A stretch of DNA of 64,000 bases from NCBI GenBank assembly GCA_036346205.1, contig JARFJB010002039.1:86001-150000 (forward strand), given 5' to 3'. Origin of the DNA: Vesta saturnalis. Lineage: Eukaryota; Arthropoda; Insecta; Coleoptera; Lampyridae. The position numbers were made by a program, and so were the translations under genes. The notes below the pieces were generated by a model that worked only from the letters and a program-made list of their open reading frames with translations, did no database searches and was not told where the DNA came from. Positions 36,601 through 58,029 of the stretch are shown here, one piece after another (the stretch's first letter is position 1; each line of letters opens with the position of its first letter).

Positions 36601-37069
36601 TAAATAAACAAACTATAATAGTTATTTAGTGTTACAAAATACTTTCTAACTACATCTTCAACATATTTGGATTAATTGCCGTGGCGGATGAAAGAAATAT
36701 TTGACATAGGAATGTGAGGTACTGTAATAATATCTTATTAGATAAACATAACTTACTATCCACTAAACTCAGGGGTTGAGGTTTGGTTGCTAAGGGATGG
36801 AGGAATTTATTATCTAATAATTTCTCGGGGATATTGTTATATTGGAGCTTGTGTAGTTATCTTCTTAAATCTAAAAAAATATGCGTTTATAAATCATAAA
36901 GCGCGTTTACGTACCGATCACCAGCTGAAGCTCATTTGACATTGGAAACTGATATCCGGTTCATTCCCACGTGACACTCTCAGTAGTACAGCTACTCCAC
37001 TTCTGGGCCACTCTGCAGTGTTGCCGTGTCCCAAAGTAATGCGGTATTTAGTGTTGTTGCCAGTTCATT

Positions 37070-37140
37070 GTCAAAGTTTATTGACCACTAGGCGTGTCAT
37101 ATTGCAATTCTTAGAAATCTAAAAGTTTAGTTCACAACGT
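37070..37140 (-). repeat. Inverted copy of the TTCTAAGAATTG repeat family
   Basis: The reverse complement reads AGATTTCTAAGAATTGCAAT, then ATGACACGCCTAGTGGTCAAT and AAACTTTGACAATGAAC. These match the phrases at 17155-17360 and 39040-39790. It directly borders the end of the LINE fragment. Confidence 0.55.
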
Positions 37141-37192
37141 GCCGTGGGAGTGGTTTGCGGGAAATTTCGATGTAATTACGGAAGTTAGGTCC

Positions 37193-38250
37193 CTAATGAC
37201 CCTCTCGACATCTTAGGTCGTTAGAAGATTGGGTGTCGGAAAGTTGTTGGAGTTGTGTTCGGAAAACACATTCCAGTGTGCCCTCGAAAAATCTTGTTGA
37301 GGAAGTGCTGGGGGACGAAGTTTTGATCAGTAGTGGTAGATGATCTGAAGTGATCGTGGTGCCTAAAAAGCAAAGATGCTGTAGGTGCGCAGTAAGGTGA
37401 AAGGGAATGGACGGGAAGCAATTTTTAACTATGAGGATGGTTCCATGGTGGCGGTTGTTAAGATAGGTGTGATACCTGTTTGTGAGCTTTGTTTCAGTGA
37501 TGGAGAGAATGTGTATGTTGTGCTCGTGTAAAAGGTTTTTAAGTAGGGAGCGTTTCCAACGAACGCCACAGGCATCCAATGTCCCTGCAAGAATATCAAT
37601 TTTGGAGGATTTAAGGATTGATTACTCGGATTACGGAAACCGGCGCCCGCGGTGCCTGATACGCAGACTCCAGTACTCCGTTGGAAGTAGGATTGGGATA
37701 GCGAGTCTAGGACACGAATGATCCAATTTCGCCGGTCGGGAAACATACCGAAAAGGGCGTATGTGTGTGTGTGTGTGTGTGTGTGCGAGGACTTAGAGGA
37801 AGTTTTTAATGGAAAGGGGCTCGGTATCGGGTGTGGGTTTGAGGTGTGTGTTGTCTTCCGAGTCGTACTCTTCGAATGATAAGATGGGTTCGGGGGTTAC
37901 CATCATTGACGGGAACTTGGAGTTTCCCGCTGCTTCTGGTACTTGAAGGAAAAGGTTGGATGTGCTTCTGTGCAATTGTTACACATTGTACTTGGGGAGA
38001 GGTTATGCGATAAGAGTGGTTTCGCAACTATAGTGTTACCCTAACATGACGACTCCACGTGCGAGGAGGTACTCTAGGGTGACTTTGGTGAGGGTGATGA
38101 TGCGGACCGGGGATGTGGGAGACTTCGTCGCCTTGGAGGTGATGCGAATGGTCTTGCTCACGAGTGACAGAACGCTCGCACCCAACGTCTCTTTGGCCAG
38201 GATGCCTTATCTACGTGACGAAACCTATCGACTATTATCATTTTTTCATT
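37193..38250 (-). pseudogene. LINE fragment: gag-like ORF1 end and start of endonuclease
   Basis: Minus-strand reading. From 38250 a gag-like segment (RITSKATKSPTSPVRIITL, LEYLLARGVVM) is followed by a decayed zinc-knuckle region (CNNCTEAHPTFSFKYQ, about 37990-37930) and an acidic stretch (SFEEYDSEDN). From 37579 an apurinic-endonuclease-like start follows: DACGVRWKRSLLKNLLHEHN, then ILSITETKL and GTILIVKNC. That is the layout of Jockey/R1-like non-LTR elements. A (TG)n tract at 37762-37784 lies between. The reverse transcriptase is missing, so the copy is 3' truncated. GC is higher than in the flanks, as in a younger insertion. Confidence 0.75.
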
Positions 38251-38795
38251 TAGTTTAAGTGAATATGTAAATGTTTAGTATATATTAAACTAATGCATAG
38301 CTGTCGTTTCATGATTGATCTCTTTCGCTTACATCATATACGTTAATTTATAAGTTTTTTAGTGATAGTTTATCTTGTAAATAAAACAAGAGAATGATGG
38401 GGATTAGATGAATGACCCTGGATCAGTAAAGACGAAATTTCTTTATAAGTAGACATTTAACTTATAATTTGTGAAATAAATAACTCATATGGCCTTAGCA
38501 ATAGTTTTGTAACAAAGTATGTAGCTTTTACCTGAAATAAAACAAAGCAAAATAATTGTATTTTATTTATTAAGAAACAACGTTTTTCTAACATTTCATC
38601 TTATACAGTAAAACTATAGTACTTATTTCTGAACCTTCCATCCCACGCAAAAATTTGTATTTGTTTCACGGTTATAATTGTTTTCTAATATCCAGTTTTA
38701 AATTATGTGGTGCTCCTCGTTTTCTCCCGGTTGATACACGTTTTATCTTTTATATACTAATATTGCCCTTTCGATAAAGCACAGATGAAGAACAG
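38251..38795. other. AT-rich stretch, no gene seen
   Basis: Nothing recognised. Confidence 0.4.
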
Positions 38796-38965
38796 ATACT
38801 GGTATTCCAAAAACTGAGGGCTAGTACCGGTTTACCAAGAACAACAGTGCAAGACAGCTCAAAAACAGGTATCAGTTTTTAAGAAACAGGTGCTTGTTTT
38901 CTAAGAACTGATAGCAGTTTCCTAAGAACAAACGGCTATTTTCTAAAAACTGGCGGTCGCGTCCG
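38796..38965 (+). repeat. 21 bp minisatellite (AACAGGTATCAGTTTTTAAGA type)
   Basis: Seven to eight units of about 21 bases start at AAC. The clearest are AACAGGTATCAGTTTTTAAG, AACAGGTGCTTGTTTTCTAA, AACTGATAGCAGTTTCCTAA and AACAAACGGCTATTTTCTAA, each followed by one more base. Earlier units include AACAGATACTGG. The unit is clearly related to the repeats at 11461-11545 inside the virus-like element. Confidence 0.75.
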
Positions 38966-39039
38966 TTTTATATTAGGGAATTTGAACACTACTGAGCAGT
39001 TACAACTTGATATTTGGAAATTAATTTGCAGATTCTAGT

Positions 39040-39790
39040 TCCTAGAATTAATTCGCAAGTGTTTTCAATATCTTGCCTTGCTCAGTAGTTTTTTAGAGGT
39101 CAATGAACCCTGATATCCGGTAGATTATTGATTTTCAAGATCTTTTAAGATTGATTTTCCTCAAAAATATTCGCCCGGGTTAATAAACCCTCACTTCCGG
39201 TCCCAGGTCAATGAAGTTTGGTTGTATTTTTAATTTTCAAAAGTTTAACGGGCTTCCTGGAACTGGTCCTATTTTCAGATTGCTTGGAATTCCCCAACTT
39301 CCGGGTTCAAGAGGTCAATAAACATTATGGTTGAAGTGATCAATAAACTTTGGAGTATTCCCTCTTGCTTCTAAGAATTGCAACAAGACATCTCTAGAAC
39401 TCAACTTCCTGGAACTAGTCTTAACTGGAGATTTATAAAAATTCGTCAACTTCCAGGTTTAAAGGGTCAATAAACTCTGAGCTTAAAGAAGTCAATAAAC
39501 CTGGAGGTCTTCCCCCTTTAGTTTCTAAGAATTGTAATAGAGGTCATTGAAATTTAACCTTGAAGGGGTCAGTAAACTGCCAATTCCATGAACTGGTTCT
39601 ATTTTTGGATTTCTAAAAATCGTAATGTGACACCCCTAGAGGTTAATGAACATTAGGCTTGGAAAGCTACTTCTACCTTTAGATTTCTAAGGTTTGTAAT
39701 ATAGCTGGCTTTAGAGGTCAATGAACTTTAGACTTGGAACTATTATTCTCCTTCTAGATTTTTAAGAATTGTAATGACATGCGTATGACA
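39040..39790 (+). repeat. Degenerate array of the TTCTAAGAATTG / AGGTCAATAAAC repeat
   Basis: Successive phrases AGGTCAATAAAC, TTCCTGGAACTGGTCCTATT, TTTCTAAGAATTGTAAT and ACACCCCTAGAGGTTAATGA repeat with irregular spacing (roughly 70-110 bases) for 0.75 kb up to the edge of the large TG/CG array. Related single copies lie at 17155 and 37070. Confidence 0.65.
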
Positions 39791-39989
39791 TAAATACATA
39801 TATTTTTAAGAAAATAAATGTACAAGCTCCAATATAGCATCCCCGGAAAATTATTAGATAATAAATGCCTCCATTTCTTAGCAATCACGCCCTCAACCCC
39901 CTAGTTTGGTAGATAGTAAGTTATGTTTATCCAATGAGGCATAATTACAGAACTTCATACTCCAATGCCACATATTTCTTTCATACGCC

Positions 39990-47890
<7,901 letters not shown>

Positions 47891-47899
47891 TGTATCATC

Positions 47900-48485
47900 T
47901 TTTGGGACACTTAGACCTATCCGAAATACTTGTTAACCTATACAGTTTTCAATTTTTTTCAAGTAAACTATTTCTAAAATTGGATTTATCATTTATAAAA
48001 TTCTCACATGGATGAAGGGCATTATTAAATATTAAATTTCAAGCTCATTAGGGCACCAGAAGTGGTATGCAAGTAAAAACTGTTCTTACATAAATTGAGA
48101 CTGTTGTCCAAGATGTTCGATTGGGATGCTGCAGCATCAAAAAAATTGTAAGAAACGCTTGTGTACTTAGATTAAGCTTGATTATCGAACGAAAAATGAA
48201 TAAAAATGGTATAAATTACACATCTATATTAATTAATAATATGCTAACAATGTCAGTATTATACATGGGGCTAATGGTCACATGGCCAAGTGATCAGACT
48301 AGTAATGCAAGAGAAAAGAGTTCTAACCCTCGGTAATAAAATTATTTCTTTTTGTTAAAATGTTAAAATCGTTTTTAAATTTTATTTTAATATGCATTTA
48401 CACCTTATAATGGCATACTTATTCAAAATTTTGTTCATGAGTCTAACGTTAGAAACAACTTATAAATGTGTTTTGGCCTTTTGAT
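47900..48485. other. AT-rich stretch, no gene seen
   Basis: Nothing recognised between the array and the piggyBac remnant. Confidence 0.4.
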
Positions 48486-49115
48486 TTAACCCTAGAAAAC
48501 TAACCCACGTAAAATTTACATTTGAATATTTCAAACATTATTTTAACCGAAGAATGGTATCTAAGCGTTTGTCGCCGCTGAAGTGCTTCACCCTACTCTT
48601 CCTTCAATCGAGGGATATTCAATTCATTTGATTTCAGTTCGTAGTGAGCATTAGTATGCATGGCTAGAGTACCGTACGTGAAATTTACGTGTAATGAGTA
48701 ATTATGGTGGTAAATAAATACGTATATTCGACATGGCATTAGTAATAATCTAGCGCAAAAATGCCGAACGATAGTGTTTTTACCGAAAACGGTCTCACAG
48801 ATAAAGAACTACAAGATATTCTAGAAGCAACTGACTAGCGATGTGTGTTATAATGAAGAAGATAAAGTAGAGCAAGATCCGTTCAGCAATGACGACAGTC
48901 TTACCGATAGTGACTATGTTCCTGCATCAACCCATGGCAGAGATACAGGGAGGTTCTCAAGAAGAAGGGAAAAGAAGTTACTACTGTTTATGTCCTACAG
49001 TCAAAAAGAGAATTACTACAGTTTGTTATACATGTCGTCCCGCCTTATGTGGTGAACATCAAATCAAAATATGTTTGAGCTGTAGACAAAATAACATAAT
49101 CTTCATTTGTTTATA
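48486..49115 (+). mobile_element. Internally deleted piggyBac-like element
   Basis: A TTAA at 48486-48489 is followed by CCCTAGAAAACTAACCC, a piggyBac-type terminal end. Inside, an ATG near 48760 opens NDSVFTENGLTDKELQDILE, then (after a stop and shift) an acidic stretch EEDKVEQDPFSNDDSLTDSD, the N-terminal part of such transposases. This is joined directly to a Cys-rich C-terminal domain read in another frame (CLCPTVKKR, VCYTC, CLSCRQN; about 48975-49100). The DDD catalytic core is entirely missing. No right-hand terminal repeat with TTAA was found, so the right end is undefined. Confidence 0.7.
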
Positions 49116-51240
49116 ATATGTCATATTGATGTTCTTCACACGTTTCTGCTAGTTTAATAAAAAACATATTTTTTCCATTCTCTTTTGCCTTTTATTTGTC
49201 TTTTTTTTTTAAATTGTAGCAAGAAAGTTTGTGTAAAGCTTAAGTTTTTCCTCGCTTCTAGTATAACAATATATACCTAAAACCGTAATAACTAAATTTG
49301 GCGTGTCGGTAGTAATAACGTACTAACAACATACCGTTAGTAAATACAATACTTTGGACATTTTTTCTTCATTATAATTTGAAAGTACATCTTAAAAACA
49401 GTATTAAAATCTGTATTAAACAAAAAGTGAAAATCGTTAAGAAACTTATTGCAATTTTTGTGATAGAACAGAATGAAAGTGTTGAAGGACATGTAAAACA
49501 TGGGATCAAAAAAAATGAGTTTTCTTTTTACATTTTACGTATTGTATTATGTAATTATATAAATCCGCTAGTACTTTTATGGTATAAATGTATGTATACG
49601 GGAATGTTGAGCGGAGACACTCCAGATTTTTTAAAGGACGTGCCAGTAATCTCGTATTTCTAACAAATGTTTAGCATAGTTTACTTTCATAACTTATGTG
49701 TCAATCAATTCCTAAAAACAAAAAACAAGAAAGGAAATACCAATTCTTTCTATTAATCTAGGGGAATATTGAATTTAGGTTAATTTGAAAAAGTTTACCA
49801 TATCAACAGTTAGTTGTTTCTCTTATACATTGTGAATGGTTAAAGTTTTATGAAAAAATTAAGGCCACTCAGTTCATGTATCTCGTTCTATGCCATTGTT
49901 GTACAATGACGACTACAATATTGCTACTAAAAAAGTTACACGTTGTAATGTACTTCAGCGCAATTTTAAAAGTTTTTAGAATCGTAAGAGAATTGCTGTA
50001 AGTGCTTAACGCGTTCCGGGTTTGTGTATAATAACTTTAAAGTTTCACAACTTCTAAATTGTGCTTTTCTTGTGCATTCCAATTGTAAAGCTTACTGCAC
50101 AATAACTAAAACCACAATTCCATGGCAACACATTTTATTAGTAAAATAACTTAATTATTCATGCTTCGGATTAAATGTGTTTAAAATAAAGGTACATTTT
50201 TGCTTTTATGTTATGTCATTTGCTGATTCGCTTTAAAAACACACTTATTTTATGCCCATTTTCTAATAATTATGAACGTCGTGTCGGAAATTACGAAGTA
50301 ATTAATACATTCGATGAATAAATAAGAGAAAAAAGTAAATGACTATAGAAAATATGTTGCATGGAATTCAATTTCTGTTAGCTTCTGAAGCGCGCACATA
50401 TTTAGTAACGTAAAATACATATATATTACCTTTACGATATTCTGCAGTGCACTCAGTTTGTAATAGGATTCACATCACTACCTAGGTTTTTTCTAAATAT
50501 TATCTTAGTCTTACAAGGAAACACACTTAGCTATTATAAGTACGCGTACTTGCAGCTATATCACTACGAAGCTATGGAATATTAATACATTTTATACCCT
50601 TTTATTATATACATATCTCGAGAATGTAGGTTCATTTTTACACATAGATATAGAGATTACAATAAGGCTACTATAATTTTCTAATACATACATATGCATA
50701 AAGTTTTTTTGTAAAAATTATTATAATTTTGTTATGAACGAATAAGTTCAAAAGAAAATATATATGTACCTAATGGGAATTATAAATAATCAGATTGCTG
50801 CACACTTAATTATCGCATCACATAATGACATAGAGTTACACAAATTGCCATACGACTCAATACGCTTTTTTTTCCTTCAATTATTCCGACCTAGATATAT
50901 CAATCTTTAGTAGTTAATTATCCTAAATGCAACTTTTTAGTAGAAAAGCATTTATAATGATACCAAGTGTTACAGAAATAAAACGTGTTAGGATCTGGAC
51001 AGTTACATCTTCCTTAAATTTTAACTTTGAACGTTGTTTTTGAGTTCCAACACTATAAGATAAGTAACATTCGCATTACTTAATATGCAACGGACCAAGC
51101 TCCACCTACTTACCATTTTGTTTGACTTTAACTATCAATTTGCATTGATAAGATGTGTTATCTGTGCGTACATACACATAGGTAGGCATAGACCTACCTG
51201 TGTGTATGTACGCTTGTATGCTTGCCCACCCCCTTTCCCT
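49116..51240. other. AT-rich stretch; one SINE-tail fragment
   Basis: A 94-codon plus-strand frame (49379-49663) is Lys/Ile-rich and not recognised; probably chance. At 50715-50755 ATTTTGTTATGAACGAATAA is the tail of the SINE family without its tRNA head. Nothing else seen. Confidence 0.4.
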
Positions 51241-51244
51241 TAAA

Positions 51245-51935
<691 letters not shown>

Positions 51936-51937
51936 AA

Positions 51938-51977
51938 TGTGTGTGCGTGTGCGTGTGCGTGTGCGTGTGCGTGTGCC

Positions 51978-52008
<31 letters not shown>

Positions 52009-52112
52009 GTGCGTGTGCGTGTGCGTGTGCGTGTGCGTGTGCGTGCGCGAGCGTGCGTGTGTGCGTGTGCGCATGCGTGTGCGTGTGCGTGTGCGCCTGT
52101 GTCTGCACCTGC
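51938..52112. repeat. GTGTGC array in the opposite strand sense
   Basis: After ATACATAATG the sequence switches abruptly from the CA strand to GTGTGC units with the same 6-base period as 51245-51420 reverse-complemented. The two ends could pair across the (CA)n middle. Confidence 0.95.
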
Positions 52113-52490
52113 ACCTGTGCCACACTTATCGGCGCTTGCGAGTGCGCGCGTGTTTGAGTTTGCGCGCGCGCAAATGGGTGTGAGTGTGTGTGAGCGTGAG
52201 CATGAGTGTGACTGTGAGTGTGAGTGCGACTGCGAGCGCGAGTGCGTGTTTGTGAGTGCAAGAGTACGATATTGGGAGAGTGCAATATTTCGCGAGTTTG
52301 AATGTGAGTGTGAGTGTCACCGTGAGCGTGTGTTTGCTCGATTGTGCATGTGCGTCTGTGTGTGTGTATGTGTATGTGTATGTGTGTGTGAGCGTGAGCT
52401 TGAGCGTGAGGGAGCGCGAGGGCGCGGGAGCTCGTGAGCGCCTGAGCGCGTGTGCGCTTGCGCGCGTGGGCGCGTGGGCGCATACGGTCC
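52113..52490 (+). repeat. Degenerate GTGAG/GCGCG-rich simple sequence
   Basis: A gradual transition from GTGTGC to GTGAGTGTGAGCG and GCGCGTGGGCGC phrases, then abrupt return to AT-rich DNA near 52500. No supported coding frame. Confidence 0.75.
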
Positions 52491-52499
52491 GTCGCGATA

Positions 52500-53437
52500 G
52501 GTATCAGGGACAAAGAGGGTAGTGGAACGACGACAACATTGTAAAACCGTTTGCTTAACATTCTACACGAGTTTCACGTGTTACTTTTGCAAGCGCTTAT
52601 CTTAATGGCAATCACGTGACCCTTGCAGTTTGTATAATGCGATTTAATTATCGTTGGTCAATTGTAGGTTACATTATTTTTTTATTTTTATGAAAAGCTA
52701 TTTTTATGATTAGATTTAATTAAATAAAATCACAATGGGGTGCAGTGATGTATTACAAAATGTATTATTTTAATGTAAATCAGTGTTTATCTAAAAACTG
52801 GAAAATCGTTATTGATGCTCCTATTTTGTAGGGATAAACCATCAAAATCATGTTCTCGTTTCCAATAAGCCCTTTTTATACGTTTTTTAATTCAAAGATG
52901 TTTTGAAGTCGTCATCTATGCGCCCATTTTGTTGAGAAAATTACAAAAATTATTTCTTGGATGGGTTTAAAGTGTCTCTGGCTAGATTAAACGCAGCTTT
53001 CTGAGAACTATATTATAAATCTTTACAGCTTACATTTATTGAGAAAGCAGTCATTATCCTGTGAATAATACTAACCTCATGGTGTGTTAAGACACAATTT
53101 TAATTATTTATAGGTAGTTTGATTATGTGTGGAAAAAGTAAGTACTAAGTACTAAGCCAGCCTTTTGAAAATAACATAATATAATTGTTCGTAAGAACAG
53201 CTGTTCAAATTGCTGTTAAAACTTAATAAAATTAAATTACATTTTTGTTTGTAAACTGAATTGTAGTCATTAAATTGAGTATTTGTGTTTATCTAAATAA
53301 CAGTGCGCAGTGATTGTGTATAAAATTAGAAAAAAATGATTTTAATTTCATAGTGAACCATTGGAAAATACAATTTTGTTTATTTCATTAGGTCGATACT
53401 ATTTACATAAATCGTGAGTACTTATCTGTCTTTAAAT
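52500..53437. other. AT-rich stretch, no gene seen
   Basis: Nothing recognised. It may include the 5' part of the LINE that follows. Confidence 0.4.
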
Positions 53438-53970
53438 ATGCTAGCTATTATTACATGCGCATGTTGTAACAATACCACAGATGAACATAAAGCAATAGTT
53501 TGCTGTGTATGCAAAAAATACTTTAAACACACTTGTGTTGATTTATCTTCATCCTAAGTTAGAATCATTAACTTAAAAGAATCTCAATTGGGGGTGTAAC
53601 AGAGTTTCTAATTTAGGATGCGATTTAAATAATCTAAAGTCACTTATAATTGATCTTCAAAATAAAATTAAGACTTTACCGCTAAACAAATTAATAGCGA
53701 ATACTTGATGATGATCAAGAATATGGAGATCGCCAAAAACGGAAACAAAACGTGATCCTACCCGAAAATATTGATCCATAGGTGTTCATCAGATTTGTTA
53801 AATATTTCGCCAATTAGACTTGGATCACGAATTGCCAATTGGCCACGACCTAGGCCACTAAAGTTGATATTAAATTATGAAAACATGTTGATTAGTATTT
53901 TATGTAATTCATACAAATTGAATAATAATAACAATTACAAAAAATTATTAGGCATTTTCAAGTGACGTCA
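53438..53970 (+). pseudogene. LINE ORF1 remnant with PHD-like finger
   Basis: ATG at 53438 opens MLAIITCACCNNTTDEHKAI, then VCCVCKKYFKHTCVDLSSS. The C-x2-C, C-x2-C, H-x2-C order matches the PHD-type finger at the start of ORF1 of several insect CR1/Jockey-like LINEs. After stops and shifts, RLGSRIANWPRPRPLKLIL (about 53812-53870) resembles the conserved C-terminal part of the same protein. ORF1 proteins bind the element RNA. The copy is too broken to work. Confidence 0.6.
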
Positions 53971-55235
53971 CAACGTGTGATCTTGCCTGATGTTGGACAA
54001 CTTTAACACACGTTCTTATGGGATGTGATTGTTCTCTAACAATTTTATTGAAAACCGTAGGCGGTGAAAATGTTTCTGTGTTAATACTTGCAGATGAGGG
54101 TTGTTTTGATACAATTCAACAGAAATACGTGAATGAAGTGAACAATTATCCTACATAATGTTGAAAAGTTCGTACGTTAGGTTAGTTATCATGAAACTCG
54201 TCAAATTAATGAATTACATTCAAGATAAGGCTCTTTTGGCTATGATATGTTAAAATGTGTATGTTATAGATTCATTACTACACTGGAATACCAAGCTATA
54301 AGGCTTTCAATATGATATTTACAAAATTAATTGAAACTTATATCAAAATAGCACGACAAGCAGTTATTACAAATAAGTTCAGTCATTTCTTGATAGTGTT
54401 AATAAAAGTCAGGTTAAATTTAGATTTTACTTTGTGTTCTTATACATTTCATGTTGGTATCCGAACTATTTCTAGACTTTTGTATTTGACACCAAATGTA
54501 ATGTAGTTTCGACTATGTAAGTTTATTCTATGGCCTTAAAGAGACAAATTAATAAAAGCAATGCCACCTTCATTTAAATAGGCATTTGGCAATAGAATCA
54601 CCATAACTATATATTGCTTTGAAATTAAATTGCAAAAGACAAAAGAATTGGAAACATAGTGCACAACTTTGTATACCTATAAACATTATAACATTATCAA
54701 AGTTCTCATAGCGATAACACCAGCAGGCTCGATATCTTAAATTTCACAAGCAGATGGTGGAATCACCTAAAGCCATTTTTCTGGAATTTACCGAACTTCA
54801 CATGGGCTTTACTTCATTAACGCAAGTAACAAAATATTTACAAATTTCTATTGGAGTGTCGTAAAGGCACGAATACGTGTTCATAAAATCTAACCCAACT
54901 ATAATATACACTAATAATGTACACTAATTAACTATGAAATATCTTAACATTATTTTACTAACACTACAATAAGTCAATTATCACTATTTTTTCTGGAGAA
55001 AACACTCAAAAATCATAGCAAACCACATAGGTTCCTATGAAACGCTAACATAAGTTGTCCAAGAACAGCTGCTAGAGGCGGAGCTTGTGACGTCAGTGTG
55101 ACGTGCTTGAAAATACCTAAGCAATAGATAAAACCCAGCAACAAGCTGCCTATTATTGCGCATTAAAGGTGAAATTAAATGAAAGCCGGTGAAAAAAATT
55201 AAAAAATTAAATATATTCGCGGAGTGCCCAATATA
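53971..55235. other. AT-rich stretch between LINE ORF1 and ORF2 remnants
   Basis: No conserved protein is seen. A CA-poor, stop-rich spacer of this length suggests a further insertion or deletion inside the LINE. Confidence 0.35.
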
Positions 55236-55239
55236 ATGT

Positions 55240-56953
55240 CGGTCTGCTAAACGCGCCCAACCGTTCTCCAATTTTCTGCTACTACCACAGCATTCGCGAA
55301 CTTCGGGCTAAGATGCACGATTTGTACATGTCTCAATCGGAAAATGAGTATGATATGATTGGTTTGACTGAAACGTGGTTGTTTGAACACATATAAAATT
55401 CGGAACTTTTTACCGACGAATACACAGTTTACAGGTGTGATCGTAGAGTTACTGAGCAAAAATCGGATGGGGATGGCGTTCTCTTCGCGATCCAAAACAA
55501 TTGACTTGTCGAGCATACTACATAACGTCACTCATATTGATGTAATAGGAGCTAATTTGGTATAGAATTCTTAAAGTTTATGTAGTATAATGTGACAATG
55601 ACAGATTTTACAAATTTTTTTGAAACTTTAGATCAATTTGTAGTTATTGATGAAACACAGTTGTCATAGGAGATTTTAATGTACATAATTTTAAGGAAAT
55701 ATTATGGATCAAAAGTTACAAATTGTAAACAATTTTTTACAATTCTCAGATTTAACTCAAAACAATATATTTAATAACTACGGTAAGATGTTAGACTTAG
55801 TTTTAGCAACACTGATTGTAACGTAATCCAGGGTATGTCACCATTAGTGGTAGAGGATGCATACTATCCCGCCTTATTTATTGATTTAACTTTATTTACC
55901 TTTAAAAATGTAAATTTTAGTTATACTGCCAAAAGTCTATACTATAATTTTAGTAAAGCCAATACCATAGAAATTTGTAATGGTCTTGCACAAACTGATT
56001 GGAATTTTTTGATGAGTACCGATAACATTAATACTGCCTGTAATTATTTTTATAACCACCTTTATCACTTGTTTGATCAATACGTTCCCAAACACACAGT
56101 TAAAAAACCTTCATATCCTCAATGGTATACGCTTGATATTATAAGAATTATTCGTTTAAAATATCTGGCATTGAAAAAGTACAGAAAAGATCCCACTATT
56201 CTTAAAAATCTTAATGATTTTGGAAAATTGTGTTATGTAGTTGAAAACTATGATTAAAACAGTATATTCTAATTACGTGTCAGATATTCAACAGTCTATA
56301 AATTTTAATCCAAAGAAAATCTGGTCTTTTGTTCTTCAGTCTAAGCGAGGTAGCTCAAGAATACACGGTGAATTATTTTGGAATGGTAATAACTACAAAA
56401 ACCCTCAAAGAATAGTCGACGGATTTCGTAAATATTTTTGTAGTGTCTTTAATTTGCCACATGTCGTGAGTACGTGCAACCAAATAGTTTTCAATTCATC
56501 AAACACGGTTAACATTAATCACGTAGGTAGCAAAATGGTAAAGGGAGCAATTCAGAAAGTTCGGTATACAATGATTGCCGGGTTAGATCTAGTGCCTAGT
56601 TTTATTCTAAAAGATTGTTGGGATGTCTTAATAGAACCTTTAGTTTATTTGCATATATTTTCTTTAAGAACGGAAATGTTTCTAGAAGCTTGGAAGGTAT
56701 CGAAAGTTATTTCTATCTTGAAAACAGGAGATCGTTCAAATTTGGATAACTATAGGCCCATATCTTTGCACTCCAAATTTTCAAAAGTTTTGGAAATAGT
56801 TTTGCATACCATGATTTACTAAAATGTCTCTAAATATATAACCAGCAAACACCATGGTTTTATACCAATGCGATCTACCATCACCAAACTAATGATACTG
56901 ACACAATTCCTATATGAATCTCTAGATAATAATACACAGGTGGATGTGCTGTA
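55240..56953 (+). pseudogene. LINE ORF2, 5' part: endonuclease and first half of reverse transcriptase
   Basis: Endonuclease: YDMIGLTETWLFEH, NSELFTDEYTVYRCDRRV (about 55345-55450), then a linker with the VVEDAYYPAL segment (about 55845). Reverse transcriptase start: KVSKVISILKTGDRSNLDNY followed by RPISLHSKFSKVLE (about 56695-56800), then HHGFIPMRST. The frame is cut at VDVLY by a mariner-like element. It continues beyond it at 60710 (LSKEFDKMNYSLLIK). The palm motif with the two catalytic Asp residues is not seen. Several stops and shifts. Superfamily Jockey/CR1-like by pattern. Confidence 0.8.
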
Positions 56954-57279
56954 CAGGGTAGCCAACAAAGAATGCGAGGTACAGTATCTGGGAAACTATA
57001 CATCGTAGAGGCTTGCCGAAAAAAAGACATAACTAAAACGGTTAATACAAAAACCTGGAAAATATTTTCATGTTTCTGAAATGGCCGATAGGGGGCGTAA
57101 CTGCAATCTTGAATCTAAAAGAGTGATGTTTCTGTGAATTCTGCTATATTAACCTAAAGAAAATAACTGACCTTTAAAGTCGAGGATAATCTAAACTTTT
57201 TTTGTTTGGCACTTTTTGACGTGTCTATAAAAACAAAGTTGTGGAGGTTTCCTTAAATCACCCCCCGTATCTTCGAAAC

Positions 57280-57770
57280 GGCTAAGCCGATTTTAACAAA
57301 CTTGGGTGCGTTGAAACGAGCTTTTCTTGGGCTATAAATGTTAAAATAATTGAAGTTTTGTTAGTTTCACATGTCGTCGCTGGAGGACTTTGTTCGACAT
57401 TCCGACCGAAAAGGTTAATTTTCGCAAAAAAATTAAATGCATTGGTACTTTTTTCGATAAGCAAGTAGCTAAATGGTACCTAAACAAGCTCGCGAAAACC
57501 GCATCTCGATATATTGTTCCTAACCTAAAATATCGGCCAAAAAAACTTTATACGAAATACCTTAAATTTTTATTTCTTTTTAACTATATTTTTCTGGAAT
57601 TGTTTCTATTATGTGAGTTGTGACAGATTTAAAGGAGAAAGGTTTTTAATTCCCCTGTAAATGCTCGAAATTCTGACCATCACGTTCTATGCATTGCTAA
57701 AGCTTCTCATGACTAGATAGAACTGCAGCTTCAATTTCGTCTCTGAATAGGTTACCTAGAAAATGCGATT
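57280..57770 (-). mobile_element. Inverted 3' fragment of the inner mariner
   Basis: The reverse complement of this stretch matches about 58985-59470, including the last 35 or so codons of the inner transposase (read on the minus strand around 57765-57645) and the untranslated 3' region. It is therefore a second, truncated copy lying opposite to the main copy, together giving a large inverted repeat. Confidence 0.75.
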
Positions 57771-58029
57771 TTAAATGTTTATAAATTTATTCACCAGAAT
57801 AAAATCACCCTTTTGAAACTACTACGGGAAAATAAGTAATGCTAAAAGTTATTCGAAAAGCCTATTTTTTGTTTGTTTAAATGCATATTCACTATGGATA
57901 TATACGAAAAATACAATTAATAGAAGCAGGCAACGGAAACAGATACCTAAAAAAAACATACATAATCCTCAAATTGTCAATAGGTGTCAATACTTTCGCG
58001 TTACTTTGAGCAACTTTTGTGCTTTCAAA

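Noticed and set aside
49379..49663. 94-codon plus-strand frame after the piggyBac remnant
   Set aside because: Lys/Ile-rich as expected for chance AT-rich frames; no start context or splice signals.
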